A DNA stretch of 64,000 nucleotides from Streptomyces sulfonofaciens (GTDB taxonomy: Bacteria > Actinomycetota > Actinomycetes > Streptomycetales > Streptomycetaceae): the NCBI RefSeq assembly GCF_014656295.1, contig NZ_BNCD01000008.1, positions 271,707 to 335,706 of the forward strand, in the 5' to 3' direction. Positions within the stretch are counted from its first letter, which is position 1; each line of letters opens with the position of its first letter. A program made the position numbers and the translations under genes. A model generated the notes under the pieces. It ran no database searches and had not been told where the DNA came from. It saw nothing but the letters and a program-made list of their open reading frames with translations. Shown here piece after piece: positions 24,824 to 34,161 of the stretch.

Positions 24824-26119
24824 TCAGGACACCGGTCGGGAGTCGGTCCAGGCCTGCTCGAACTCCTCGCGGTAGACGGCGAAGAGGCTGCTCTCCGGCG
24901 CTGTCCCCGGCTCCCCCGGCTTCACCAGCCGCCCGCCGCCGCGCAGCACGAACACCGGCGTCTCCAGTCCGCGGGTCCTGCGCAGGTACGACTGGACCAC
25001 CGCCACACCGTCCGCGCCGTCCCCGTCGACCAGGTAGGCCGTGAAGCGCGGCGTCTCGTCGAAGACGTGGATCTCGAAGGCCCCCGGGTCCCGCAGCCGG
25101 GCCCGTACCCGCCGCATGTGCAGGATGTTCATCTCCACGGACCGGCCCAGCTCGCCGCGCTTGAGGGTGAGTTCGCGCTCCCGGCGCTTGACGGCGCTGC
25201 TCGCGGGGTTGAGGAAGAGCAGCCGGACCCGGCAGCCGGACTCCGCGAGGCGCATCAGGCGGCGCCCGGAGAAGTTCTGGATCAGGAGGTTCAGTCCTAT
25301 GCCGATGGCGTCGACGCGGCGTGCCGCGCCGAAGATGTCCTCGGCGGGGAACTGCCGCAGCAGCCTGACCCGGTCGGGGTGCACCCCGACGACGTCCGCG
25401 TACCGGTCGCCGACCAGGTCCTCGACGGCGTCGACGGGCAGCCGCCGGGCCGAGGGCAGGTCGGAGCCGGCGCCCAGGATCTCCAGCAGCCGGGCGGAGG
25501 CACGCTCGGCCTGGGCGAGCACCGTCTCGGACAGGGCGCGGTTGCGGGAGACGACGTTGCGGGCGACCTCCAGCTCGTCGAGTGCGAGTTCGACTTCGCG
25601 GCGGTCCTCGACGTAGGGCTGGAAGCAGGGCCAGTGCTGGACCATCAGCTCGCGCAACTGCGGGAGCGTCAGGAAACTGATGACATTGTCGTCGGCGGGG
25701 TCCAGCAGGTACCCCTTGCGGCGGCTGACCTCGCGCACCGCGACGGCCCGCTGCACCCACTCCTGGCCCGCGGGCCCGGCGGCCGCTACGACCCAGTCCT
25801 CCTCGCCGTGCACGGGCTCGTAGACCGGGCGCAGGACGGCGGCGACGACGGCGCGCAACCGCTGCTCGACGAGGTTCAGCCAGATGTAGGCGCGGCCGGC
25901 GCGCTGAGCCCTGGTGCGCACCTCGCTCCAGGCGTCCACGCCCCAGTCCAGCTCGGGGCCGATCTGGGACTTCACCTCGACCGGTCGCGCCAAGGACACG
26001 CCGGTGGGCGGGACGTCCGCGGAGCTCCCCTCGTGGCCGTCCTCACCAGGGGGCAGCTCCAGCCCTCCCGAGCTCACCCGTGCACCGCCTTCCGCTCCCC
26101 CGAGCCCCACCCCGTTCAA
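24824..26119 (-). CDS. SAV2148-family HEPN domain protein
   Basis: A 431-residue two-part protein of a Streptomyces-wide family of unknown role. Residues about 60-220 form an all-alpha HEPN-like region. The C-terminal half, with GIGLNLLIQNFSGRRLMRLAESGCRVRLLFLNP and the FEIHVFDETPRFTAYLVDGDG block, looks like a phospholipase-D-superfamily or nucleotide-sensing fold. The position where catalytic HEPN RNases have R-N-x3-H reads RNVVSRNRALSE (Arg187), with no His. The protein may therefore bind rather than cleave RNA. The start at 26119 is the first plausible ATG. Confidence 0.82.
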   Translation of the reverse strand: MNGVGLGGAEGGARVSSGGLELPPGEDGHEGSSADVPPTGVSLARPVEVKSQIGPELDWGVDAWSEVRTRAQRAGRAYIWLNLVEQRLRAVVAAVLRPVYEPVHGEEDWVVAAAGPAGQEWVQRAVAVREVSRRKGYLLDPADDNVISFLTLPQLRELMVQHWPCFQPYVEDRREVELALDELEVARNVVSRNRALSETVLAQAERASARLLEILGAGSDLPSARRLPVDAVEDLVGDRYADVVGVHPDRVRLLRQFPAEDIFGAARRVDAIGIGLNLLIQNFSGRRLMRLAESGCRVRLLFLNPASSAVKRRERELTLKRGELGRSVEMNILHMRRVRARLRDPGAFEIHVFDETPRFTAYLVDGDGADGVAVVQSYLRRTRGLETPVFVLRGGGRLVKPGEPGTAPESSLFAVYREEFEQAWTDSRPVS

Positions 26120-26639
26120 CGATCAAGGAAGGGTACTCCGCGAGCGGCGGGCGGTGCAGCCGGATGCGCACCCTGTTTCCTCAACTCCCGCCCTCGGCGT
26201 GGCCGTTCCCACGAGGGGCCCGGGACCGGGTGAGCGGACATCACTGTAGTCCCCTCGTGGGGCGGGTGGGGCGCCCCGGGGTGCCGTGGCGGAACCGGGC
26301 GTCCGGAGGGCGCTCGCACAGGGCCGTCGGGGTGTCTGCCCTGGTCTCCTTCTGATCGTTTGCTCGGTCCCTCTGGTGGGCTTCGAGACGCTTCCCGGAC
26401 GTTTTCGAGCACTTCCGATCATGGTTCCGGTCCATACCGGCCACCGGAGCCCGCTCGCACACTCCCGGCGGCCACGGCGCACCGGCGCCGTGGCCGAAAC
26501 GAATGACGCCGCGCCACCTGCCGTGTGCGGATGGGTGGTCATCCCGCCCGGCCAGGCCGAATTCCTAGGACGTCTGACCACTTTCCGGGAGACTCTGGGC
26601 GCAATGGCCCCCGGGGCCGGAAGCGGAGGGCTCGTATCC
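26120..26639. other. Divergent intergenic region, 520 bp
   Basis: Between the HEPN gene and glgX. It should hold both promoters. GC content is somewhat lower around 26330-26470, but I find no strong -10/-35 pair, no repeat and no supported gene. Confidence 0.55.
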
Positions 26640-28760
26640 ATGCAGGTCTGGCCTGGACAGGCGTACCCACTCGGTGCCACGTACGACGGCGCCGGGACCA
26701 ACTTCGCGGTCTTCTCCGAGGCCGCCCAGCGTGTCGAGCTGTGCCTGCTGGCCGACGACGGCACGGAGACGGCGGTGGAGCTGCGGGAGACCGATGCCTT
26801 CGTCCGGCATGCCTACCTGCCCGGGATCATGCCGGGGCAGCGGTACGGCTTCCGGGTGCACGGGCCGTTCGCTCCGGAGCGCGGTCTGCGGTGCAACCCC
26901 GCGAAACTGCTGCTCGACCCGTACGCGCGTGCGATCAGCGGCCAGATCTCCTGGGGCGAGGAGGTGTACGACTACCCGTTCGGCGCGCCCGACCAGCGCA
27001 ACGACATGGACTCCGCGCCGCACACCATGACCTCGGTGGTCGTCAACCCCTACTTCGACTGGGGCGACGACCGCCCGCCGCGCACCGAGTACCACCGCAC
27101 GGTGATCTACGAGGCCCATGTGAAGGGCCTGACGATGACTCACCCGGCACTCCCCGAGGAGCTGCGCGGCACCTATGCGGCGCTGACCCATCCGGCGATC
27201 CTGGAGCACCTGAAGGAGCTGGGAGTGACGGCGCTGGAGCTGATGCCCGTACACCAGTTCGTCAACGACCACCGGCTGGTGGAGATGGGCCTCAACAACT
27301 ACTGGGGCTACAACACGATCGGCTTCTTCGCCCCGCACAACGCCTACGCCTCCTGGGGCGACCGCGGGCAGCAGGTGCTGGAGTTCAAGTCGGCGGTCCG
27401 CTCGCTGCACCAGGCGGGCATCGAGGTCATCCTGGACGTGGTCTACAACCACACGGCCGAGGGCAACCACCTGGGTCCGACGCTCTCCTTCCGGGGCCTG
27501 GACAACACCTCGTACTACCGCCTCACGGACGACGCCCGGTACTACATGGACACCACGGGCACCGGGAACTCCCTGCTGATGCGCTCGCCGCACGTCCTCC
27601 AACTGATCATGGACTCGCTGCGCTACTGGGTCACCGAGATGCACGTGGACGGCTTCCGCTTCGACCTGGCGGCGACCCTGGCCCGGCAGTTCCACGAGGT
27701 GGACCGGCTGTCGTCCTTCTTCGACCTGGTCCAGCAGGATCCGGTGGTGTCGCAGGTCAAGCTGATCGCCGAGCCCTGGGACGTCGGCGAGGGCGGCTAC
27801 CAGGTGGGCAACTTCCCGCCGCTGTGGACGGAGTGGAACGGCAAGTACCGCGACACGGTCCGGGACCTGTGGCGCGGCGAGCCGCGCACCCTGGCGGAGT
27901 TCGCTTCACGGCTGACCGGCTCCTCCGACCTCTACCAGGACGACGGCCGGCGCCCGCTCGCCTCCATCAACTTCGTCACCTGCCACGACGGCTTCACCCT
28001 GCACGACCTGGTGTCCTACCACCACAAGCACAACGAGGCCAACGGCGAGAACAACCGGGACGGCGAGAGCCACAACCGCTCCTGGAACTGCGGCGCGGAG
28101 GGCGAGAGCGACGACCCGGCGGTGCTGGAGCTGCGCGAGCGGCAGATGCGCAACTTCGTCGCCACGCTGATGCTCTCCCAGGGCGTGCCGATGCTCAGCC
28201 ACGGGGACGAGTTCGCCAGGACCCAGCGCGGCAACAACAACGCCTACTGCCAGGACAGCGAGCTGACCTGGGTGCACTGGGAGTACGGCGATCCGGAGAC
28301 CAGGCAGCAGCGGCTGGCCTTCACCCGCGCGATGGTCTGGCTCCGCCGCGACCACCCCGTCTTCCGCAGGCGCCGGTTCTTCCACGGCCGGCCGGTCCAG
28401 GGCACGCACGACGACCTCTCGGACATCGCGTGGTTCACCCCGGAGGGCGAGGAGATGACCCGGCGGGACTGGAGCGCGGCACAGGCCAGCGCGCTGACCG
28501 TGTTCCTCAACGGCAACGCCATCTCCGAGCCGGGGCCGCGCGGCGAGCGGATCAGGGACGACTCGTTCCTGCTGATGTTCAACGCCTCTCCGGAACCGCT
28601 GGAATTCGTCGTGCCGGTCAACCACGGCCACCAGTGGGAGGTGGTCGTCGACACGGCCCGCCCCGACGGCGTCCCGCGGGGCACGGGGCCCAGGGTGAAG
28701 GCCGGCGACCGCCTGCCCCTGGTCGACCGCAGCCTGACGGTGCTCCAGCGGCCCGCCTAG
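26640..28760 (+). CDS. glgX: Glycogen debranching enzyme GlgX
   Basis: A 706-residue GH13 isoamylase-type enzyme. An N-terminal CBM48-like domain (about 1-140) precedes the barrel. The nucleophile is Asp342 in DGFRFDLAATLARQ, the acid/base Glu378 in LIAEPWDVG, and the stabilising His-Asp is at 449-450. It hydrolyses alpha-1,6 branches of glycogen and supplies linear maltodextrin to TreY/TreZ, encoded just downstream. The ATG at 26640 has GGAGGG 9 bp upstream; a longer frame starting at 26286 lacks domain similarity. A strong hairpin follows at 28845-28886. Confidence 0.95.
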   Translation: MQVWPGQAYPLGATYDGAGTNFAVFSEAAQRVELCLLADDGTETAVELRETDAFVRHAYLPGIMPGQRYGFRVHGPFAPERGLRCNPAKLLLDPYARAISGQISWGEEVYDYPFGAPDQRNDMDSAPHTMTSVVVNPYFDWGDDRPPRTEYHRTVIYEAHVKGLTMTHPALPEELRGTYAALTHPAILEHLKELGVTALELMPVHQFVNDHRLVEMGLNNYWGYNTIGFFAPHNAYASWGDRGQQVLEFKSAVRSLHQAGIEVILDVVYNHTAEGNHLGPTLSFRGLDNTSYYRLTDDARYYMDTTGTGNSLLMRSPHVLQLIMDSLRYWVTEMHVDGFRFDLAATLARQFHEVDRLSSFFDLVQQDPVVSQVKLIAEPWDVGEGGYQVGNFPPLWTEWNGKYRDTVRDLWRGEPRTLAEFASRLTGSSDLYQDDGRRPLASINFVTCHDGFTLHDLVSYHHKHNEANGENNRDGESHNRSWNCGAEGESDDPAVLELRERQMRNFVATLMLSQGVPMLSHGDEFARTQRGNNNAYCQDSELTWVHWEYGDPETRQQRLAFTRAMVWLRRDHPVFRRRRFFHGRPVQGTHDDLSDIAWFTPEGEEMTRRDWSAAQASALTVFLNGNAISEPGPRGERIRDDSFLLMFNASPEPLEFVVPVNHGHQWEVVVDTARPDGVPRGTGPRVKAGDRLPLVDRSLTVLQRPA

Positions 28761-28844
28761 GAAGCTCCGGTGGGCCCGCCCGCACGCCCGCCGGGCCTCG
28801 CGCCGGGCCCCTCAGGGAGGCGACCGGGGCCCCTCCCAGGGAGG

Positions 28845-28886
28845 CGTCCGGGCCCCGCCCAGGGGTGCCGGGGCGGGGCCCGGACG
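28845..28886 (+). terminator. Perfect 16-bp stem-loop terminator after glgX
   Basis: CGTCCGGGCCCCGCCC (28845-28860) pairs exactly with 28871-28886 across a 10-base loop. With 16 G/C-rich pairs it is one of the strongest hairpins in the window and should end glgX transcription before treY. Confidence 0.75.
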
Positions 28887-28955
28887 GCGTGTTCAGGCCA
28901 CCCGCGTGGGTCACCCGGCGGGCGCGCGGGCGCCGTCCGGGGTACGTACGTGCGC

Positions 28956-31610
28956 ATGACCCCTGTGTCCAGCGGACCCGCGGCGCGCGTGCCGACCGCC
29001 ACCTACCGCCTCCAGCTCCAGCCCGCGTTCCCGTTCGCGGCCGCCGAGGCCGCCGTGCCGTACCTCGCCTCGCTGGGGGTCTCGCACCTGCACCTTTCCC
29101 CGGTGCTGGAGGCCGTGCCCGGGTCGGTGCACGGCTACGACGTCGTGGACCACGCGCGCGTGCGGGAGGAACTCGGCGGCGAGGAGGGCCTGCGCGCGCT
29201 GGCGGGCACCGCGCGGCGGCACGGCCTCGGCCTGGTGGCGGACATCGTGCCGAACCACATGGCCGCCGTGCCGCGGTACAACCGCGCCCTGTGGGAGGTG
29301 CTCGCGCAGGGGCCCGACTCGCCGTACGCGCGCTGGTTCGACATCGACTGGGAAGCGCACGGGGGCCGGCTGCTGCTGCCGGTGCTGGCCCGACCGCTGC
29401 GGCACGAGCTTGACCTGCTGCGGGTCGCGGACGCCAGGGCGCCCCGCCGGGGCGGGGGCACCGGCCCGGGCGCCCCGGCGGCCGGCGGCGCCGCCTCCCC
29501 GGCCCGGGGCCCCACGGCGTCCGGCCCCGGGCCGGAGGGTCCGCACGCGGGCCGCCGGCCCGCCCTGCACTACGGCGGCCAGGTCTTCCCGCTCAGGGCG
29601 GGCACCGAGCACCTGCCGCTGCCAGGGCTGCTCGACGCCCAGTGGTACCGGCTGTGCTGGTGGCGGCTGGCCAGGACCGAGCTCAACTACCGCCGCTTCT
29701 TCACCGTCTCGGAGCTGATCGGGGTGCGCGTGGAGGACCCGGAGGTGTTCCGGCTGACGCACGCCAAGGTGCTCGCACTGCTCGACGAGGGCGTCCTCGA
29801 CGGGCTGCGCGTCGACCACCCCGACGGCCTGGCCGACCCCGGCGGCTACCTGCGGCGGCTGCACAAGGCGACGGGCGGCCGCTGGACGGTCGTCGAGAAG
29901 ATCCTGGCGGACGGCGAGCGGTTGCCGGCCGCCTGGCCGGTCGCGGGCACCACGGGTTACGACGCGCTGCGGCAGGTGGACGGGGTGCTCACGGACCCGG
30001 CCGGCGCGGGCGAGCTGCTCGGCCTCTACCGCCGGTTCGCCGCGCCGGCCGCGGACCGCGGCGGCGACTGGCAGGCCACGGTGCGGCGCGCCGCGTACAA
30101 GGTGATCGCCGGCGAGCTGGCCGCCGAGGTCGACCGCCTCACGCGCGCGTGCGCACGCATCTGCGCGGCGGACCCGCTGCTGCGCGACCATGCGCCCTGG
30201 GCGCTGCGTACCGCCCTGCGCGAACTGCTGGTCCGGCTGCCGGTCTACCGCCCGTACGCGGAGACCGACACCGGGCGGGTGCTGTCCGAGGAGGCCGCCC
30301 GGGACGCCAGGGCGGTGTTCGCGGTGCCGGAGGAGGCGGCGGCGGTCGACGCGGTGCGGGACCTGGCACTGGGCGGGCTCGGGTCCGGTGGGGACAAGGA
30401 CAGGGAGGAGTTCCGCGCCCGGTTCGCGCAGACCGCTTCCGCGGTGCGTGCCAAGGCCGTCGAGGACACCGCGTTCTACCGGTACACGCCCCTGCTGTCG
30501 GCCGCCGAGGTGGGCGGCGACCCGGGCCTGCCGTCCGTGCCGCCCGCGTCCTTCCACGCGCACTGCGCGCGCGTGCAGCGCGGCTGGCCGCTGACCGGCA
30601 CCGTGCTGTCCACGCACGACACCAAGCGCAGCGCGGACGTGCGCGCCAGGATCGCGGTGCTCACCGAGTGCCCGCGGCGGTTCGCCGACCTGCTGGCCGA
30701 GGCGACGGCGCTGACGGCCGCCGGAGGTGCGGCCGCACCCGACGCCGGTGTGGCCTGGGCGGCCTGGCAGACCGCCGTCGGCCTGGCGGGGCCCGGCGCC
30801 CCGGAGAGCGGCCGCATCGGGCGGGCGCTGCTCAAGCACGTCCGCGAGGCGGGCCTGCGCACCGGCTGGACCGAGCCGGACGAGCCGTACGAGAAGGCGG
30901 TGGCCGACTTCGCGGCGGCCGGCCCCGGCGGCGAGGCGCACCGCCCGGTGGCCCGCCTCGCCGCCGCCCTGCGCCCCCATGTCCGCGCCAACGTCCTGGC
31001 CGCCGCGCTGCTCCACCTCACCATGCCCGGTGTGCCGGACCTCTACCAGGGCACGGAGTACGACTACCGGGCCCTGGTGGACCCCGACAACCGCAACCCG
31101 CCGCGCTTTCCCGACACACCCCCGTACGGCACGTCCCCCGCCGAAGCCCGCGCGCCCGACGCCCGCACCCGCGCCGCGGCACGGGCCGGCGCCTGCCCCA
31201 CCGCCGCGGTGCCGGACGGCGCGTCCGGCCCAGGCGGCCTTTCTGCCGAGAAGCACACCCTGACGGCGACGGCCCTGCGGCTGCGTGCCCGGCGCCCCGA
31301 GCTGTTCGGTGACACGGCGTCCTACCGGCCCCTCCAGGCCCACGGCCGGGCCGCCGCCCACTGCCTGGCCTTCGTGCGCTCCGGGGCGGTCCTGACGGCC
31401 GTGACGCGCCTGTCCCTGCGCCTCGCCGACGCCGGCGGCTGGGGCGACACGGAGCTGGTGCTGCCCGAAGGCGAGTGGCACGACCTCCTCGCGCCCGGCC
31501 GGAGCCGCACCGGGCACACCCGTCTGACCGATCTCTTCCGCACGGCGCCGGTGGCCCTGCTGGAACGGGCGCAGGGATCGGGGGACCGGGCGCCGCGGCG
31601 GCCCGGCTGA
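28956..31610 (+). CDS. treY: Malto-oligosyltrehalose synthase TreY
   Basis: An 884-residue GH13 intramolecular transglucosylase that turns the reducing-end maltose unit of maltodextrin into trehalose. The start region VPTATYRLQLQPAFPFAAAEAAVPYL, VADIVPNHMA, LDGLRVDHPDGLADP (nucleophile Asp) and WTVVEKIL (acid/base Glu) are all present, as is the late VPDLYQGTEYDYRALVDPDNR block. It is longer than the usual 750-830 residues because of low-complexity insertions at about 161-200 and near residues 730-770. The ATG at 28956 opens directly into the family N-terminus. Confidence 0.94.
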   Translation: MTPVSSGPAARVPTATYRLQLQPAFPFAAAEAAVPYLASLGVSHLHLSPVLEAVPGSVHGYDVVDHARVREELGGEEGLRALAGTARRHGLGLVADIVPNHMAAVPRYNRALWEVLAQGPDSPYARWFDIDWEAHGGRLLLPVLARPLRHELDLLRVADARAPRRGGGTGPGAPAAGGAASPARGPTASGPGPEGPHAGRRPALHYGGQVFPLRAGTEHLPLPGLLDAQWYRLCWWRLARTELNYRRFFTVSELIGVRVEDPEVFRLTHAKVLALLDEGVLDGLRVDHPDGLADPGGYLRRLHKATGGRWTVVEKILADGERLPAAWPVAGTTGYDALRQVDGVLTDPAGAGELLGLYRRFAAPAADRGGDWQATVRRAAYKVIAGELAAEVDRLTRACARICAADPLLRDHAPWALRTALRELLVRLPVYRPYAETDTGRVLSEEAARDARAVFAVPEEAAAVDAVRDLALGGLGSGGDKDREEFRARFAQTASAVRAKAVEDTAFYRYTPLLSAAEVGGDPGLPSVPPASFHAHCARVQRGWPLTGTVLSTHDTKRSADVRARIAVLTECPRRFADLLAEATALTAAGGAAAPDAGVAWAAWQTAVGLAGPGAPESGRIGRALLKHVREAGLRTGWTEPDEPYEKAVADFAAAGPGGEAHRPVARLAAALRPHVRANVLAAALLHLTMPGVPDLYQGTEYDYRALVDPDNRNPPRFPDTPPYGTSPAEARAPDARTRAAARAGACPTAAVPDGASGPGGLSAEKHTLTATALRLRARRPELFGDTASYRPLQAHGRAAAHCLAFVRSGAVLTAVTRLSLRLADAGGWGDTELVLPEGEWHDLLAPGRSRTGHTRLTDLFRTAPVALLERAQGSGDRAPRRPG

Positions 31611-31825
31611 ACGTCGGCCGGGCGCGGAGCCGACAGGTGCGGCCCGCCGCGCACACCCGCGCCCGCCGGCTCCGCGCCCCATGCTCCCCGCCGCCCCAGA
31701 AGAAACGTTTCCAGCTCTGGTGACACGCGCCGCGCAGCAGCGTCGGGCAGGCGTCCGCGCTCCTTGACACGCCGCCGCGCGGCATGGGGTACTGCGGGTG
31801 CGCACGTTCAGGAGGACCCTGGGGG

Positions 31826-33073
31826 GTGAGTCACCTGACGGATCAGCGCTATCCCACTGTGCCCGAGCTCGTCTCGTCGGCGCGGACGCTGGTGGCCCGG
31901 CGCCCGGATCTGGGCCGGCTGCGGCGGATCGGCACCTCACGCGCCGGACGGCCCCTGCACCTGCTGTCCATCGGGCACGCTCCGCACGCGGTCCTCGTGG
32001 TCGCCGGGGCGCACGCCAACGAGCCCGCGGGCGGCTCCACCCTGCTGCACCTCGCCGAGCGCGCCCTGGGCGACCCCGGGCTGCGCGCGGGCACCGCCTG
32101 GCACTTCCTCCTGTGCGCCGACCCGGACGGCGCGGCCCTGCACCGCACGCCCGCGCCGCGGACACTGCTCGACTACCACCGGAGGTTCTTCAGACCGGCG
32201 GGACCCGAGCAGCCCGAGTGGTCGCCTTCGGTGCTGCCGCCGGACCGGCTGCCGCCCGAGACCAGGGCGCTGACCGGCGTGATCGACGAGTTGCGGCCCT
32301 ATCTCCAGGTGTCCCTGCACGGCACGGACCTGGGCGGAAGCTGGGTACAGCTCACCAAGGACGTGCCCGGCCTCGCGGAGCCCTTCGCGAAGTCGGCAGC
32401 GCGGCTGCACATCCCGGTGGAGACGGGGGCCTCGGACGCGGCCGGCTGGCCCGCGTCGGGGCCCGGGGTCCATGTGATGCCGGCGCCGGACTCGGACGCC
32501 GCCTTCCCCAGCCTGCCCGACGACGCCCGGCTGAGCACCTGGCACCACGCGCACCGCTACGGCGGCCTGACCGCGATCGTCGAGGTCCCCATGTGGGCGA
32601 GCGACCTCGTCGACGACGATGCGCCCCATCCCGCACCGGACAGGGAGCTGCGCCGCCTTGCGGCGCGGCTGCGCGAGGACGCGCGCCTGGTGGAGGAGGT
32701 GCTCGCGGAGGCACTGCCCAGGCTCCCGGGGCCCGAGGGCCCGCTGTTGCGCGCCGCGCGCTGGGCCCTCGCGCTGGCGCCCGGCCTCGCGGAGGACTGG
32801 GGGCGGCCGCCGCTGCCGGGGGCCACGATGGCGTCCGTCGGCAGCATCGACGCCTTCGGACGGCGGCTGCCGCTGCGGGCCGCGGCGATGCTGCTGAGGG
32901 TCCTGGAGGACGCGGGGGACCGTGCGGCACCCCGGCTCGAAGGCATGGTGACCACCTGGTGCGCCTCCTTCGCCGAGCGTTTCCGGGCCCGCTGGGTGCC
33001 GCTCGACCACCAGGTAGCGCACCAGGCCCGCACGGTCATCGAGGCCGCGCGGCACGCGCGCCTCGCGGCCTGA
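31826..33073 (+). CDS. M14-like zinc carboxypeptidase domain protein
   Basis: A 415-residue protein without a signal peptide. GAHANEPAGG supplies the HxxE zinc ligands, YLQVSLHGTDLGG the third His, and AIVEVPMW a possible catalytic Glu, in the order expected of M14 peptidases or deacylases. Substrate is unknown. The GTG at 31826 is chosen for the AGGAGG about 9 bp upstream; an ATG at 31784 is an in-frame alternative. It lies between treY and treZ on the same strand but has no evident link to trehalose. Confidence 0.75.
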   Translation: MSHLTDQRYPTVPELVSSARTLVARRPDLGRLRRIGTSRAGRPLHLLSIGHAPHAVLVVAGAHANEPAGGSTLLHLAERALGDPGLRAGTAWHFLLCADPDGAALHRTPAPRTLLDYHRRFFRPAGPEQPEWSPSVLPPDRLPPETRALTGVIDELRPYLQVSLHGTDLGGSWVQLTKDVPGLAEPFAKSAARLHIPVETGASDAAGWPASGPGVHVMPAPDSDAAFPSLPDDARLSTWHHAHRYGGLTAIVEVPMWASDLVDDDAPHPAPDRELRRLAARLREDARLVEEVLAEALPRLPGPEGPLLRAARWALALAPGLAEDWGRPPLPGATMASVGSIDAFGRRLPLRAAAMLLRVLEDAGDRAAPRLEGMVTTWCASFAERFRARWVPLDHQVAHQARTVIEAARHARLAA

Positions 33074-33213
33074 GGCCCACGGCCTTCAGTGCGGGAGGGC
33101 CCACCGTCGGCCACCCGCCACCGCAACCGCGGTCACCGCGGCGCCGCCACCGCACCGCGGCCGGCGCCGCCGTCACCGCAGCGCCGTAACGGCCCCGCCG
33201 CACCGCCCCGCCG

Positions 33214-33765
33214 TCACTGCGCCGACAGGCGGAACGCCATCTGGCCGAAGCTCACCTGGTCGCCGTCGCGGACGACGGTCGCGCCCACCACCCTGCGGCC
33301 GTTGACCACGGTGCCGTTGGTGGAGCCCAGGTCCCGCAGCACCCACAGACCGTTCTGCCGGCTCAGCTCGGCGTGCATCAGGGAGACCGTCTCGTGGCTG
33401 AGCCGCAGGCCGTTCCTGGGGTCGCGGCCTATGAGCAGCGGCTGGGCCGCGGACGGCGCGGGCAGCAGCAACTTCGGCAACCGCTCGGCCTGCCAGGCGC
33501 TGCGCAGCCGCATGGTGAAGCCGGACAGGGCGCCCACGGAGCCGAAGACCATGCGGGACCAGCGGCCCTCGGTCCGCAGATCGGCGGTGAGCGCGGCGAG
33601 TTCGGCGGCGTCACGCGCGGCGAGGGCGCGCTCCATGCGCATCAGGAAGGTGTCGTGGGAGAGCTTTCCCTGGGCGGCGCCTTCTCTGAGGATCAGCAGT
33701 GTCTTCTCGCGCTCGGCGTCGGACATCCGTGCGGGGGTCAGAGGGGGTTCGGAGGGCGACGTCAC
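33214..33765 (-). CDS. DUF1707 and FHA domain protein
   Basis: A 183-residue protein. Residues about 14-65 (MSDAEREKTLLILREGAAQGKLS onward) are a DUF1707 domain. Residues about 100-180 form an FHA phosphothreonine-binding domain with GRDPRNGLRLSHETVSLMHAEL and the GSTNGTVVNG loop. It probably reads Ser/Thr kinase signalling in the cytoplasm. It is encoded opposite treY and treZ, converging with the M14-like gene. Confidence 0.9.
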   Translation of the reverse strand: MTSPSEPPLTPARMSDAEREKTLLILREGAAQGKLSHDTFLMRMERALAARDAAELAALTADLRTEGRWSRMVFGSVGALSGFTMRLRSAWQAERLPKLLLPAPSAAQPLLIGRDPRNGLRLSHETVSLMHAELSRQNGLWVLRDLGSTNGTVVNGRRVVGATVVRDGDQVSFGQMAFRLSAQ

Positions 33766-34161
33766 GAAGCTGATTGTCGGTCAGCCCGTCCGGGGTGTCC
33801 AGAAGCCGCGGGAACGGCAGCTCACCGCCTTCGCACCGCACTGACCTGGGCGGACGAGGAGGGATGCGACTGGTGCCCGGAAACCGGTGCGCACCTGGGA
33901 CGGCCCCGTGACCTCCCGATGACACCCGTCGGCGCCCGCGCCTATCGATGTCCCCCCGTAGGGGGATTTCAGGTGAATCGACCGCGCCGGTCCCTCACGG
34001 GCCCGCACCATGGACGTCAGGGCCCACCCGGCGCCGCTGAGGCCGCACGCACCGCACCACCGCACCGTGCGGCCGTCGCGGCGCCGACCGCGGCAGGGCC
34101 GTACCCGCGGGCAGCCGGCCGTGCCGCGGCGGCCGTGCCCGCCCGACGAGGGGATGCACCC
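33766..34161. other. Divergent intergenic region, 396 bp
   Basis: Between the FHA gene and treZ. It contains the hairpin TCCCCC-CGTA-GGGGGA at 33951-33966, about 195 bp upstream of treZ, which may lie in its leader. No gene is seen. Confidence 0.55.
33951..33966. promoter_or_regulatory. Hairpin TCCCCC-CGTA-GGGGGA upstream of treZ
   Basis: A 6-bp perfect inverted repeat with a 4-base loop. Depending on the transcription start it is an operator-like dyad or a 5'-leader stem-loop. Confidence 0.35.

Noticed and set aside
28911..32165. 1084-codon minus-strand frame opposite treY
   Set aside because: Shadow of treY; low-complexity Arg/Gly/Ala/His sequence without recognisable motifs.
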